Positions 36,854 to 46,463 of a stretch of DNA of 64,000 nt are shown here, one piece after another; the stretch's first letter is position 1; each line of letters starts with the position of its first letter. The translations under genes and the position numbers were made by a program. The stretch is taken from positions 1-64,000 of the forward strand of contig CALHYX010000024.1 of the NCBI GenBank assembly GCA_938041035.1. Reading direction: 5' to 3'. The notes under the pieces are model-generated. The model was given only the letters and a program-made list of their open reading frames with translations, was not told where the DNA came from and ran no database searches. This DNA comes from an uncultured Acidimicrobiales bacterium (GTDB lineage Bacteria > Actinomycetota > Acidimicrobiia > Acidimicrobiales > SHLQ01).

Positions 36854-37996
36854 TCAGCTTGTCTTGACTCCCCAGATCAACGACTGGCCCTCGTCGACCA
36901 GCAGGCCCGAAAGGGCCGCGCTGTCGGTTACCTGAAGGTTGGAGATGAGCACGGCATTCATGCCGTTGCGCGCCAGATATCGGCCATCGGGCGATAGCCA
37001 TACGTCTTCGATCTGGCGGGTGAGCCCGGTGCGTAGGGGAGCACCGGAGGCGAGATCGATCACTTTGATGATCGGGCCGGGCGGGTTGATCGTGGTGTTG
37101 ATGCCGTCAAACGTCTCCGCGATCAGCACGGTGTCGTCACCGAAGAAGTGGCCGACGCCAAAATCTCCGCTCAGCGGGGTCGCATCGGTGACGGCGAACG
37201 ACTCGCGATCGAGCCACCGGTTCTCGCAGCTGAGGGTGGCGTCGCACACGGTGATGAGGATCCGGGTCCTGCCCACCGCCACCAGCCCGCCCTCGGCGAC
37301 CACCTGTCGATAGCTGTCGTCGGACTGGAGTTCGAAGATCCCGCCCGAGCGGGAACCGACCACCTCGGGTCCGCTGAGTGGCCGGCCGTCGCTCCCTTCG
37401 GGGATGAGCGCATCGTCGGGCGTGCGGAGGCGGCGCAGTACCTCCCCGGTCTCGATCTCGATCAATGCCCACGTCATCCCGCCGTCGGGGCCGAACTTGC
37501 TGAACCACAGTCGGGTCGGATCGGTCGCCGTCGCGGTTTGGTCGGCCACCACCGAATCGAAGAAGTCGTGGCGTCCGGTGATCTGCTCGGCCGTGCGCTC
37601 CGGCGATGCCATGTCGACCCGGAACCACTCGCCGAGGCGTTGCTTGACGATCAACTGCCCGTCGACGGCCAGCCACGGTTGCCCCTTGATGGCGAGGTTC
37701 TCGAAGTCACCGCTGTCGAGATCGACGACCTGGACGGTTTCGGTTCGACTGCCGATCGCAACGAACATGTTGGTGGGGCTGCCCATGATCGGCCCGTCGA
37801 ACGTCGGGTCGCCGATGTCCTCGAGGGGTGGGGGCGGTTGACGGACCGGCAGCGTTGAGCTCGGTACGGTGGTCGTCGGTGCTCCCGCGGGAGCCGGACT
37901 CTCCTCGCTCAGCGCCACGAAGGTCAGTGCACCCAGGGCGATAACGGCCAACGCCGCGACCGGGGCGAGCCACGACCGGGCGCCGCGATCGACCAT
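36854..37996 (-). CDS. Membrane-anchored beta-rich protein, unknown function
   Basis: 380 residues from ATG at 37996. One membrane helix (WLAPVAALAVIALGALTFVAL) near the N-terminus is followed by a Pro/Thr linker and a beta-rich exterior domain. Repeated blade-like stretches are MFVAIGSRTETVQVVDLDSGD, GPIIKVIDLASG and DVWLSPDGRYLARNG, suggesting a beta-propeller. The frame stays open to 38278, but a start there would leave only 14 bp to the divergent msrA. N-terminal extension of this protein by up to 94 residues is the alternative. No family recognised. Confidence 0.7.
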   Translation of the reverse strand: MVDRGARSWLAPVAALAVIALGALTFVALSEESPAPAGAPTTTVPSSTLPVRQPPPPLEDIGDPTFDGPIMGSPTNMFVAIGSRTETVQVVDLDSGDFENLAIKGQPWLAVDGQLIVKQRLGEWFRVDMASPERTAEQITGRHDFFDSVVADQTATATDPTRLWFSKFGPDGGMTWALIEIETGEVLRRLRTPDDALIPEGSDGRPLSGPEVVGSRSGGIFELQSDDSYRQVVAEGGLVAVGRTRILITVCDATLSCENRWLDRESFAVTDATPLSGDFGVGHFFGDDTVLIAETFDGINTTINPPGPIIKVIDLASGAPLRTGLTRQIEDVWLSPDGRYLARNGMNAVLISNLQVTDSAALSGLLVDEGQSLIWGVKTS

Positions 37997-38292
37997 GGTC
38001 GGGCCCGCGTTGGACGCATCGTCGGCCACCCAACGAAGATCGTTTCCGGGTTCGGTGTCGCCTCGGCGTAACCCCACTCTCGCAAGCGTGGCACACCCCG
38101 CGCCCCTTTGTGACGGCGGATCCGCGGTCGCCAGGAGGTCTTCGGCCCAACCGGCGTGGTCGTGATGGCCATCGCTGATGGCCGCACCCGTCGGCGTTTG
38201 CGGTGGGCAACCCGGTTGGCCCGCGGTGGGAACGGATCGGCCGTCGGTGGGGTTGGTACGGTAAGACCCGGAAACCACCGAAGGGAACCACC

Positions 38293-38937
38293 ATGTTGTT
38301 TGGTCGCAAAGCTGCCGTGATGCCCGACCCTGCCGACGCGCTGCCCGGCCGGTCCGAGACGATGCCGGTCGCCGCTTCGCACCTGGTGCTCGGTAACCCG
38401 ATGACCGAACCGTTCCCCGACGGATTCGGCTCGCTCATCGTCGGCATGGGCTGTTTTTGGGGTGCCGAACGAAAGTTCTGGGAAGCTCCGGGTGTCTACA
38501 CGACCGCCGTGGGTTACGCGGCCGGCTTCACCCCGAACGCCACCTACGAAGAGGTCTGTTCCGGTCGCACCGGCCACAACGAGGTCGTACTCGTTGTCTG
38601 GGACCCCGCCGTCACCAGCCTCGACGCGATGTTGACGGTGTTCTGGGAGAGCCATGACCCGACCCAGGGCATGCGCCAGGGGAACGACGTCGGTACCCAG
38701 TACCGGTCGGGTATTTACCTCTCGGACCCGGCCCAGCGCGCCGCGGTCGAGGCGAGCCGGGATCGCTTTGGCGCGGCCCTCGCCGCCGCCGGCCTGGGTG
38801 AGATCACCACCGAGATCCTCGACGCCGGTCCGTTCTACTACGCCGAGGATTACCACCAGCAGTATCTGGCCAAGAACCCCAACGGGTACTGCGGCCTCGG
38901 CGGTACCGGCGTGAGCTGCCCCACCGGCGTTCTGTAG
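38293..38937 (+). CDS. msrA: Peptide methionine sulfoxide reductase A
   Basis: 214 residues from ATG at 38293. The catalytic motif is [10 protein letters not shown], with GYAAG, the substrate-binding [14 protein letters not shown], and [21 protein letters not shown] typical of MsrA. C-terminal [12 protein letters not shown] supplies the recycling cysteines. The enzyme reduces methionine-S-sulfoxide. A likely terminator hairpin follows 70 bp downstream. Confidence 0.95.
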   Translation: MLFGRKAAVMPDPADALPGRSETMPVAASHLVLGNPMTEPFPDGFGSLIVGMGCFWGAERKFWEAPGVYTTAVGYAAGFTPNATYEEVCSGRTGHNEVVLVVWDPAVTSLDAMLTVFWESHDPTQGMRQGNDVGTQYRSGIYLSDPAQRAAVEASRDRFGAALAAAGLGEITTEILDAGPFYYAEDYHQQYLAKNPNGYCGLGGTGVSCPTGVL

Positions 38938-39007
38938 CCAGCGCCTCGCCGGCCGTTTCACCAATCCTCGCCGGCGTCGCGACGACGGTGGGGGTGTCGC
39001 GTCCAGC

Positions 39008-39029
39008 CCCCACCGGTGGGGTATCTTTT
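39008..39029 (+). terminator. Probable Rho-independent terminator after msrA
   Basis: CCCCACCGGTGGGG (39008-39021) can fold as a 5-bp stem with a CCGG loop and is followed by TATCTTTT. It lies between msrA and the amidase gene. Confidence 0.5.
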
Positions 39030-39096
39030 GGGGACCCCCTGGCGCGTTCTTCGCTTGTTGCGCGCGCCCGACGGCCCCTCGACGCGACTGGTGATC

Positions 39097-40665
39097 ATGC
39101 GCAAGCTTTCTTTGCTCCTGGCAATGCTCCTTCTCGCGGCCACGACCTCGATCGTTGGCCCGGTGACGGAACCGGCCGAGGCCCAGGGAGCCAACTCGCC
39201 GATCGGCCGCATCGATCAATGGGGAGTGGGGGGCGGCAAGGTCGTGGCGCACGGCTGGACGCTCGACCCCGACACGCGGGCTTCGATCGTGGTCCACATG
39301 TATGTCGATGGGCAGTTCACCGCCTCGACCCGCGCCGACGTCAATCGACCCGACGTCGATCGAGTCCACGGCAAGGGCGCGGCGCACGGGTTCGCGATCG
39401 AGGCCCCCATCGGCGCCGGCTCGCACAACGTCTGCCTCTACGGCATCAACGCCGGCCCGGGGCCCAACACCCGGCTCGGGTGCCGGTCGGTGCGCGGTCG
39501 CGGTCGGGCCGATGCGACAGGTGGGTTGACACCGATCGGCCAGATCGAATCGATCAGCGTCGACGGCAACACCGCCACCCTGTCGGGTTGGGCCCTCGAC
39601 GGCGACACGAACCGACCCATCAACATTCACGTCTACGTCGACAAGGAGTTCCACTCCGGCAAGAAGGCGCGGGGCAAGCGGGCCGATCTCGCCCAGATCT
39701 ACGGTCGAGGCGCTCGGCACGGCTGGGGGGTGCCGCTCAACCTGAGCGACGGCACCCACACGGTGTGCGTGTACGCCATCGACGACGCCAAGATTCGCGG
39801 CAACAACAAGCGGCTCGGCTGCCGGTCCATTTCGGTCGGGGTGGACAACCGGGGCGGGCCGGGCGTGGTCATCACCCCGACCGGCATCGTCACGCCCGTT
39901 ATCGAGGCCGGCGTCGGCGGCTCCTATCGGGTCCTCACGCCGTGCCTCAACGAGGCCACGGTCACCGGTACGTTCGTGCCCGGAACCCAGGTGGTTGTCG
40001 ATCCCGGTCACGGTGGCCGCGAGTCGGGCGCCGTCGGCCCGAACGGGCTGGTCGAAAAAGAGGTCAACCTGTCGATTGCGCGGCGGGTGAAGGCCATCCT
40101 CGAAGCGCGCGGCTACTCCGTGGTGATCACCCGCACCACCGATGTCCGGCTCCCACTGCTGTATCGAGCTGAAATCGCCAATGCGCTCAAGCCCGATGTC
40201 TTCGTGTCGCTGCACCACAACGGTGGGGCGGTGCGACCGCAACAAGACCCGGGGACCGAGACCTTCTATCAGCACGACTCACCGGAGTCGCGTCGGCTCG
40301 CGGGCATCTTGTACGAGGAGATCTCGGCCGCCATGGACCGGTTCGGGTCCAACTTCGTCGGTACCGTTCGCAACGGCGCCAACACCCGGTTGCGCGAGGA
40401 CGGTTCCGATCTGTACGGCATTCACCGCTTCACCCCCGATGTCGTGTCGGTGATCACCGAGGCGCTGTACCTCAGCCACCGGCCCGAAGCCGAAATGCTG
40501 GCCCGCGCCGATGTTCGCGACGCGCAGGCCGTCGCCATCGTCGACGGCATCATCCGGTTCCTCACCACGGCCGACGAGGGCAGCGGCTACAACGGTTCGT
40601 TCACCGACCCCACCAGCACGGGCACCGGTGGCACCGACAACTGCACCGACCCCCGCCTCCAGTAG
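39097..40665 (+). CDS. N-acetylmuramoyl-L-alanine amidase with two N-terminal repeats
   Basis: 522 residues from ATG at 39097 (a GTG two codons earlier is possible). A signal peptide ([25 protein letters not shown]) is followed by two similar modules of about 110 residues, starting [22 protein letters not shown] and [22 protein letters not shown] and each ending N-x-RLGCRS(V/I). The C-terminal part is Amidase_3: zinc ligands in [13 protein letters not shown], the Glu of EKEVNL, HHNGG, and catalytic Glu in [10 protein letters not shown]. It should cleave peptide stems from peptidoglycan outside the membrane. The N-terminal modules are probably cell-wall-targeting Ig-like units. Confidence 0.9.
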   Translation: MRKLSLLLAMLLLAATTSIVGPVTEPAEAQGANSPIGRIDQWGVGGGKVVAHGWTLDPDTRASIVVHMYVDGQFTASTRADVNRPDVDRVHGKGAAHGFAIEAPIGAGSHNVCLYGINAGPGPNTRLGCRSVRGRGRADATGGLTPIGQIESISVDGNTATLSGWALDGDTNRPINIHVYVDKEFHSGKKARGKRADLAQIYGRGARHGWGVPLNLSDGTHTVCVYAIDDAKIRGNNKRLGCRSISVGVDNRGGPGVVITPTGIVTPVIEAGVGGSYRVLTPCLNEATVTGTFVPGTQVVVDPGHGGRESGAVGPNGLVEKEVNLSIARRVKAILEARGYSVVITRTTDVRLPLLYRAEIANALKPDVFVSLHHNGGAVRPQQDPGTETFYQHDSPESRRLAGILYEEISAAMDRFGSNFVGTVRNGANTRLREDGSDLYGIHRFTPDVVSVITEALYLSHRPEAEMLARADVRDAQAVAIVDGIIRFLTTADEGSGYNGSFTDPTSTGTGGTDNCTDPRLQ

Positions 40666-40736
40666 GCTCGACCTGCACGCCCCCCTCGAGGTCCGTTTCC
40701 GCCGGTGATAGCGCCGCTTTTCCTGTCCATCGCTCC

Positions 40737-41906
40737 ATGATGCCAATGTCGCGGCTCGGCGGAAGTGGTCTGTCGTTCGGCGTTTTCGGGTTTCCGGTAC
40801 GGGTCGAGTGGTCGTTCTTTCTCATCGCCTTCTTCTTCTCCGCCTTCGACATTCGGCGCGCCCTGTTGTGGATCGTCGTGCTCCTGCCGTCGATCCTCGT
40901 GCACGAACTCGGCCATGCGTTCGCCGCCCGCTCGCTCGGCGCCCAGCCCGAGATCGCCATCCACGGGTTCGGTGGCCTGACCGCATGGTCGCCGGCGCGC
41001 GAGCCCAGCCGGCTGCAGTCGATCGGTGTGAGTCTCGCCGGCCCCGGGGCCGGCTTCGTGCTCGGGGTGCTCCTGCTGGTCGCCGCCATCTTTGCCGGCT
41101 ATGAGATCACCACATCGGGTTTCGGCGGCGCGGAACGACTGCGCACCGCGCTCCTGCTCGGGATCTGGATCAACCTCGGGTGGGGCGCACTGAACCTGTT
41201 GCCGATCCTGCCGCTCGACGGTGGCCACATCATGGTCGAGATGATGCCGGGTCCGCCGCGGACCCGAAGGCTCTGGGCCGCCGGTGTCTCGGTTCTCGTC
41301 GCGGTCGTGTCGGGGTTGGTCCTGTGGCGGATCGGGCTCGTGTTCGGCGCGCTGCTCATCGGCTACTTCGGCTTCCAGAGCGGAGCGATCCTGGTGTCGA
41401 CGTGGCGGCGCGAACGGGCCGAAGCCGGTGGCCGAATCGTCGAGCAGGCGATGGCCCGGCTACGGGCCGGCGACCTGGCGGCCATCGATGACCTCGAGGC
41501 CGAAGCCCGCCGCACCAAAAATGCCACCGCCCAGGGCCGACTGAAAACGGTGGTGGTCGAGGTGCTGGCTTCGATCGGACGCACGGCCGATGCCCGGGAC
41601 CGGTTGGCGAGCATCCCGGGTCAGGTGTCGCCATCGCTCTATGCCCTGGTCGCCTTGCACGAGGGCGACCCGACCGCCTTTGCTCAGCTGGCCGAGATCG
41701 CCCAGACCCAGCCCAGTGCCGAAGCCGGGCGCCTGCTCGGCCTCGGCGGGGTGCGAGCCGGCCGCACCGGCGAGCTTCCGGGCATCGTCGCCGCGATCGA
41801 TCCGGCCGCCCGACCCGTCGTCGCCGCCGAGGTCGCGGCCAGTGTCGGTACCCACGGCGGGGCGGCCGGCCAGCTCGTGGTCGACCAGCTCAATCGGCTC
41901 GCGTGA
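40737..41906 (+). CDS. Site-2 protease (M50) with C-terminal repeat region
   Basis: 389 residues from ATG at 40737. Zinc motif ILVHELGHAFAARSLG and the second-ligand block LNLLPILPLDGGH, within about six membrane helices, define an M50 intramembrane protease of the short, PDZ-less group. From about residue 225 a soluble alpha-helical region (IDDLEAEARRTKNATAQGRL onward) resembles TPR-like hairpins. The last 17 bases overlap the convergent racemase gene. Function: regulated proteolysis of a membrane or lipid-associated substrate, unspecified. Confidence 0.88.
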   Translation: MMPMSRLGGSGLSFGVFGFPVRVEWSFFLIAFFFSAFDIRRALLWIVVLLPSILVHELGHAFAARSLGAQPEIAIHGFGGLTAWSPAREPSRLQSIGVSLAGPGAGFVLGVLLLVAAIFAGYEITTSGFGGAERLRTALLLGIWINLGWGALNLLPILPLDGGHIMVEMMPGPPRTRRLWAAGVSVLVAVVSGLVLWRIGLVFGALLIGYFGFQSGAILVSTWRRERAEAGGRIVEQAMARLRAGDLAAIDDLEAEARRTKNATAQGRLKTVVVEVLASIGRTADARDRLASIPGQVSPSLYALVALHEGDPTAFAQLAEIAQTQPSAEAGRLLGLGGVRAGRTGELPGIVAAIDPAARPVVAAEVAASVGTHGGAAGQLVVDQLNRLA

Positions 41907-42603
41907 TCTCGTCCCGGTAGGCGCGCACCAGGGCATCGGCGAGCGCAACGGTGACATCGATGGTCGCCACGTCGGGACCCAGCTCGAGGAGCGGCAGCTC
42001 CGTACAGGCGAGCAGCACCACGTCGGCGGCCAGCGGGGCGACGATCGCATCGAACCGAGCGACCAGCTCGGCGTCGGAGCCGCCGCGTTGTTTGATGTCG
42101 TAGATGAGCTCGTGCAAGGGGTCGGGATCTTCAGGGGTGACGAGGTCGAACTCCTCGACCAGGCCTCGGTAGGCGGACTCGGCACCCAGTTGCACGACCG
42201 GGGCGGCGCCGAGAAGGGCGACCCGACGGGCGCCCATAGCCCGCGCCCGGTCCGCCGCCACCTCGGGCATCGAGGCGATGGTGCACGCCGGGAAGCGGGT
42301 GCGCAGCTCGGGGACGAACACGTTCAGGGTGTTGCAGGCGATGCCGACCACGGACATGTTGCCCCCCGCGAGTTGTCCGACCGCCTCGACGAGGGCGGCC
42401 CGCACGCCTGCGTGGTGGGTGGCCAGCTCCATCGAGTGGCCGAGCTCGGGCTCCGAGACCAGGTGGACCCGCGGCGCGTCGATGTCGCCACGGTAGGCCG
42501 GCCCCACCGCCTGTCGATGAGCGGCGAACACCTTGGTGAGCAGGTCGGCGCCGGCTTCGGGGCCGGAACCGCCGACGATGCCGATACCCGACCGAGTCGG
42601 CAC
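41890..42603 (-). CDS. Aspartate/glutamate racemase family protein
   Basis: 237 residues from GTG at 42603. Racemase family motifs GIVGGSGPEAGADLL, ACNTLN and VLLACTELPLL supply the two catalytic cysteines. It sits directly downstream of the amino-acid ABC transporter genes (4 bp after aapP), so it may interconvert or activate the transported amino acid. Exact specificity (Asp, Glu or hydantoin-type substrates) is open. Overlaps the convergent M50 gene at its 3' end. Confidence 0.85.
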   Translation of the reverse strand: MPTRSGIGIVGGSGPEAGADLLTKVFAAHRQAVGPAYRGDIDAPRVHLVSEPELGHSMELATHHAGVRAALVEAVGQLAGGNMSVVGIACNTLNVFVPELRTRFPACTIASMPEVAADRARAMGARRVALLGAAPVVQLGAESAYRGLVEEFDLVTPEDPDPLHELIYDIKQRGGSDAELVARFDAIVAPLAADVVLLACTELPLLELGPDVATIDVTVALADALVRAYRDEITRAD

Positions 42604-42606
42604 CCG

Positions 42607-43386
42607 CTAGAGAATCTGCGAAAGGAAGAGCTTTGTGCGCTCTTCCTGCGGGTTGGTGAAGAAATGCTCGGGGTCGCCGACCTCGACGATTTCGCCATCG
42701 GCCATGAACACGACCCGATCGGCGACCTCGCGGGCGAAGCCCATTTCGTGGGTGACGCAGATCATCGTCATCCCTTCGTCGGCCAGGTCCTTCATGGTGT
42801 CGAGGACCTCCTTGATCATCTCGGGGTCCAGAGCCGAGGTCGGCTCGTCGAACAACATGACCTTCGGGCTCATGGCCAACGAACGAGCGATGGCGACGCG
42901 CTGCTGCTGGCCGCCGGAGAGCTGGCCGGGGAACTTCTGGGCCTGTTCGGGAATCTTCACCCGTTCGAGCAACTCCATGGCCGTCGCCTCGGCGTCGGCC
43001 TTGGGCACCTTGCGGACCTGGCGAGGCGCGAGCGTGACGTTGTCCATCACCGTGAGATGCGGGAACAGGTTGAACGACTGGAAGACCATGCCGGTCTCGC
43101 GGCGGATCTCCTGGATGTTGCGGATGTCGTCGCTGAGCTCAACGCCGTCGACGGTGATCTCGCCGCGATCGTGTTTCTCCAGCCGGTTGATACATCGGAT
43201 GAGCGTCGACTTGCCCGACCCGGACGGGCCGATAACGACGACGACCTCCTGTTTGCCCACCAACATGTTGATGTCGCTTAGGGCCTGGAAGCTGCCGAAG
43301 AACTTGTCGACGCTCGTGAGTTCGATCATCACGTCGCGCCCGCCGATATCGGTGGCGTCGGTATTGACGGCGATGGGTTCGGTCAT
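42607..43386 (-). CDS. aapP: General L-amino-acid ABC transporter ATPase
   Basis: 259 residues from ATG at 43386. Walker [11 protein letters not shown]-loop [17 protein letters not shown], signature LSGGQQQR, Walker [16 protein letters not shown] and switch CVTHEMGF are the pattern of GlnQ/AapP-type polar-amino-acid importers. It works with AapQ and AapM. The upstream permease gene ends 50 nt away on the same strand. Confidence 0.92.
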   Translation of the reverse strand: MTEPIAVNTDATDIGGRDVMIELTSVDKFFGSFQALSDINMLVGKQEVVVVIGPSGSGKSTLIRCINRLEKHDRGEITVDGVELSDDIRNIQEIRRETGMVFQSFNLFPHLTVMDNVTLAPRQVRKVPKADAEATAMELLERVKIPEQAQKFPGQLSGGQQQRVAIARSLAMSPKVMLFDEPTSALDPEMIKEVLDTMKDLADEGMTMICVTHEMGFAREVADRVVFMADGEIVEVGDPEHFFTNPQEERTKLFLSQIL

Positions 43387-43435
43387 CGAAGTACTCCCGT
43401 GCGGGTGGGTTGGATGTTTGGGCAGGTTTGGTGCA

Positions 43436-44986
43436 TCAGTGCTGCCCCACGTTCAGTCGGCGCTCCAGGCGCTGGCTCTCGCGCGAACTGGTGAAGGCGA
43501 GGGCCCAGAAACCGAAAGCGACAAAGGTCAGGGTTTCGCCGATACCGAAGCCGCGGAACGCCTCCTGGCCGTGCACGATGCCGCGCACGTCGAGGAATTC
43601 GGAGATACCGATGATGGTGAACAGCGTGGTGTCCTTGAACAGCGAGATGAACTGGCCAACCATCGCGGGAATGACGGCCCGCAACGCCTGGGGCATGACG
43701 ATGAGGCGCATGATCTTTGCCTGGGACAAGCCTCCGGCCTGTCCGGCTTCGATCTGGCCCTGCGGGACGGCCTGGAGGCCGCCGCGGACGATTTCGGCGA
43801 TGTAGGCCGCCGAGAACAACGTGATGGCGGCGATGGCGCGCGTGATCAGCGACATCGGGGTGTCGGTATCGAGGAAGAACCCGATGAAGAACTGCGCGGA
43901 CAACAGGAACGTGATGAGCGGAGCGCCCCGGAAGAACTCGATGTAGGCGACCGACATGACCTTGATCGCGGGCAGTGATGATCTACGACCGAGCGCCAGA
44001 AGTACGCCCAAGGGGAAGGCGAGAAGCGTCGCCACCGCGGTAGCGACGAGGTTGAGGTGGAAGCCGCCCCATTCGGCCCAGTCGACCCCCTCGAGCCCGA
44101 TCGCCTGGAGCGCGTAGTACGCGAGCACACCGATGATCATCACCGCGGCCACCCGAGCCGCATCGATGCGGTCACCCTGGAGGGCGAGGAACAGGGCGTA
44201 GATGCCGGCGAGGAGCGCGAACACGGCCCAGAAATCCCGGCGGATCACGAGGGTGGCCACGCCGATCGCCAGCGCGGCGGTGGCCATGATGAGCCCGGCG
44301 TTCGCTGGGAGTCCGCGAAACAGCCGCCCGATCTCGTCGTTGGCAAGGGGGATGAGTGCGATGGTGATGTAGAACCACGCCCAACCACCGGTGCCGGTGA
44401 GGAACTGCAACTCGACGACCGCGGCCACCGCGGCGAGCGTCCAGCCCAGGGTGCGGAGGCGGCGGGGCAAGTAGGCGGTAACCGTGCGGCCGATGATCGC
44501 CGCGATGATGGTGGCGCCGGCCAGCAGCCATGGCCCGGGCGTGCGGACGAAGACGACCAGGACCACGAGCACGAATACGACGACCGCCCAGTAGCTGGAG
44601 ACGTAGGTCCGCCAGTTCTCCGGCGTGTATTCGAGGCCGTTCTCCATGGCCCGGTCGCGGGCGCTCGCCCGCATCGAACCCAGCGCGAATCCGACGGCGC
44701 CGCCGAGGGTGATGAGCTGGGCGATGAGGCGCCAGCGCTCTTCGCGGGGGTAGAGGCCCACCATGAACAGCTCGAGGTTGTCATGCACCGGCTCCCACCG
44801 GCCGGTGACAAAGATGAATCGGGCAAACCGGTAGAAGAGGTACAGCGCGAGGGCGCCGAAGACGACCGAGAGAATGGCGTTGAGCGGCGACGAGAAGAGG
44901 TTCTTCTTCAACCACGCGCCGGGCGTGAGTCGCTCGCTGGGGGGTAGGGAATTCGGAGGGATCGGCACGTGATCGATGGATTCCAT
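43436..44986 (-). CDS. aapM: General L-amino-acid ABC transporter permease (expanded)
   Basis: 516 residues from ATG at 44986, overlapping aapQ's stop as TGATG. The C-terminal third is a standard HisM-type permease domain ([37 protein letters not shown] with the EAA loop). Before it lies a long hydrophobic segment with about five extra helices ([17 protein letters not shown] through [16 protein letters not shown]), so the protein is roughly 130 residues longer than usual AapM. Composition is even, so a fusion artefact is unlikely. Forms the translocation pore with AapQ. Confidence 0.87.
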   Translation of the reverse strand: MESIDHVPIPPNSLPPSERLTPGAWLKKNLFSSPLNAILSVVFGALALYLFYRFARFIFVTGRWEPVHDNLELFMVGLYPREERWRLIAQLITLGGAVGFALGSMRASARDRAMENGLEYTPENWRTYVSSYWAVVVFVLVVLVVFVRTPGPWLLAGATIIAAIIGRTVTAYLPRRLRTLGWTLAAVAAVVELQFLTGTGGWAWFYITIALIPLANDEIGRLFRGLPANAGLIMATAALAIGVATLVIRRDFWAVFALLAGIYALFLALQGDRIDAARVAAVMIIGVLAYYALQAIGLEGVDWAEWGGFHLNLVATAVATLLAFPLGVLLALGRRSSLPAIKVMSVAYIEFFRGAPLITFLLSAQFFIGFFLDTDTPMSLITRAIAAITLFSAAYIAEIVRGGLQAVPQGQIEAGQAGGLSQAKIMRLIVMPQALRAVIPAMVGQFISLFKDTTLFTIIGISEFLDVRGIVHGQEAFRGFGIGETLTFVAFGFWALAFTSSRESQRLERRLNVGQH

Positions 44987-46251
44987 CAGGTCCTCCCCAC
45001 GAGCTGGAAGTTCTTGTTCACGAAGTTCAGCACGGTCGAGATCACAATCGAGAAGAACAAATACACCGCCATCAACACGAACAACGACTGCACGGCCGGG
45101 CGCCCGTTACCGATCGAGGACTTGGTCAACGACGTGATCTCCGGGAACGCCACGGCGATGCCGAGCGAGGTGTTTTTCACCAGGTTTAGGAACTGGTTGA
45201 TCGTCGGCGGGATGGCGATACGCATCGCCTGGGGCAAGATGACGTAGCGGTACCGCTGGAAGCCCGAGAGCGCCAGTGCGTTCGAGGCCTCGGATTGACC
45301 CTTGTGCACCGCCAGGATGGACCCGCGAATGATCTCGGCGATGTGACTGGCCGTGTACAGGCCGAGGGCGATCGTGAGCGAGATGTAGCCGGCGTTGGTG
45401 GCGAAGCCGCCGACAATCCTGCGACCGCTCTCCGACACCGCCGGCCAGGACCAGCTGTACGGGCCGCCGAGGGCGACAAAGGAGATGACGGCGATGGCCG
45501 CGAGTGCACCGAAGGAGAACAGCACCCGGCGGTGGGGCGCCCCGGTCCTGATGTTGACCTGGGTGCGCCAGATCCAGACACCGACGGCGACGAGCGCCCC
45601 GAGGCCCACGATGATCCACCACACGGCCGCGTTGGACTCGGCGATGAACGACGGGATGCCCCAACGGTCCTTGCTCAGAATCAGGTAGTTGGTGTCGCTG
45701 CCCGGCAGCTTGTACTGCCACGGCGGGTTGTTCGGGTTGAAGATCGGGAACGGCCCGTTGGTGAAGATGGCGTCGCCGAACAAAATGATGATGATCAACG
45801 CAGGCGTGTTGCGGAATGCCTCGACGTACACGGCCGCGAGCTTCGACACGACCCAGTTGGACGAGAGTCGGGCGATGCCGATCAAGATGCCGAGGACCAC
45901 GGCCATGACGATGCCCACGCTCGCCGACAGCAACGTGTTCTTGATGCCGACGACCACCATCTTCCAGACCGGCTGGCGGGCGTCGAACCCGGCGTCGCGG
46001 ATCTCGAAGTTGGTCGGCTGGTTGAGGAAGCCGAAATCCTTGACGTCGATGCCGGTTTCTTCGAGGCCGGGGATGAGGTTGACGATGAAGAGCCAGTAGA
46101 GCAGCGCGCCGACGCCGGCGACCGCGAGGAGCTGGACCACGACCCGCAGCACGCGAATGTCGCGCCACGGTGGCGGTTTCGCCCCGGTGGACGGGGACGC
46201 AGGCAGCGTCGGCGTCGCAGTGTTGTTGTTCATGTCCCCCACGGACCCCAT
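44986..46251 (-). CDS. aapQ: General L-amino-acid ABC transporter permease
   Basis: 421 residues from ATG at 46251. The long N-terminal helix region and periplasmic loop (about 70-200) are typical of AapQ. HisM-type blocks include VVSKLAAVYVEAFRNTPALIIIILFGD and the EAA loop SHIAEIIRGSILAVHKGQSEASNAL. It pairs with AapM. The gap to the binding-protein gene upstream (212 bp) holds a run of four hairpins. Confidence 0.9.
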   Translation of the reverse strand: MGSVGDMNNNTATPTLPASPSTGAKPPPWRDIRVLRVVVQLLAVAGVGALLYWLFIVNLIPGLEETGIDVKDFGFLNQPTNFEIRDAGFDARQPVWKMVVVGIKNTLLSASVGIVMAVVLGILIGIARLSSNWVVSKLAAVYVEAFRNTPALIIIILFGDAIFTNGPFPIFNPNNPPWQYKLPGSDTNYLILSKDRWGIPSFIAESNAAVWWIIVGLGALVAVGVWIWRTQVNIRTGAPHRRVLFSFGALAAIAVISFVALGGPYSWSWPAVSESGRRIVGGFATNAGYISLTIALGLYTASHIAEIIRGSILAVHKGQSEASNALALSGFQRYRYVILPQAMRIAIPPTINQFLNLVKNTSLGIAVAFPEITSLTKSSIGNGRPAVQSLFVLMAVYLFFSIVISTVLNFVNKNFQLVGRT

Positions 46252-46463
46252 CGTGTCTGTACTTGCTCGGGCCCCGGAGAAGCGGAGCCCGCGGGCGGGT
46301 CGGTAGACCGACCCGCCCGCTGACGAGCGGCGCGCGACCGACCGTTGGTCGGCCAGAGGTGCACCTGGTGCCTGGCACCAGATGCACCACCGGGCGCACC
46401 TACATCAGGAGTGCACTAGATCACTAGTTTCTAGTGCTCTAGTGCACGCAGTATTCGTGGTGA
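46252..46463. promoter_or_regulatory. aapJ-aapQ intercistronic region with four hairpins
   Basis: In mRNA (minus-strand) order: C, 46411-46447, 17-bp arms with one mismatch and a 3-nt loop; B, 46358-46388, 15-bp arms around one T, sharing core CTGGTGCCTGGCACCAG with 21874-21916; D, 46338-46352, 6-bp arms; A, 46291-46320, perfect 13-bp arms around TAGA. All sit between the binding-protein and permease genes. Such structures typically stabilise the upstream mRNA and lower downstream expression. Confidence 0.8.
46358..46388. repeat. 31-bp palindrome, copy 2 (core CTGGTGCCTGGCACCAG)
   Basis: 15-bp arms (46358-46372 and 46374-46388) around one central T, with one mismatch. Its inner 17 bp equal those of the palindrome at 21874-21916. 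The outer arms differ in sequence between the copies but are internally complementary in each. Confidence 0.85.

Noticed and set aside
37924-40275. 783-residue minus-strand open frame
   Set aside because: Antisense shadow of msrA and the amidase gene, both with full family motifs.
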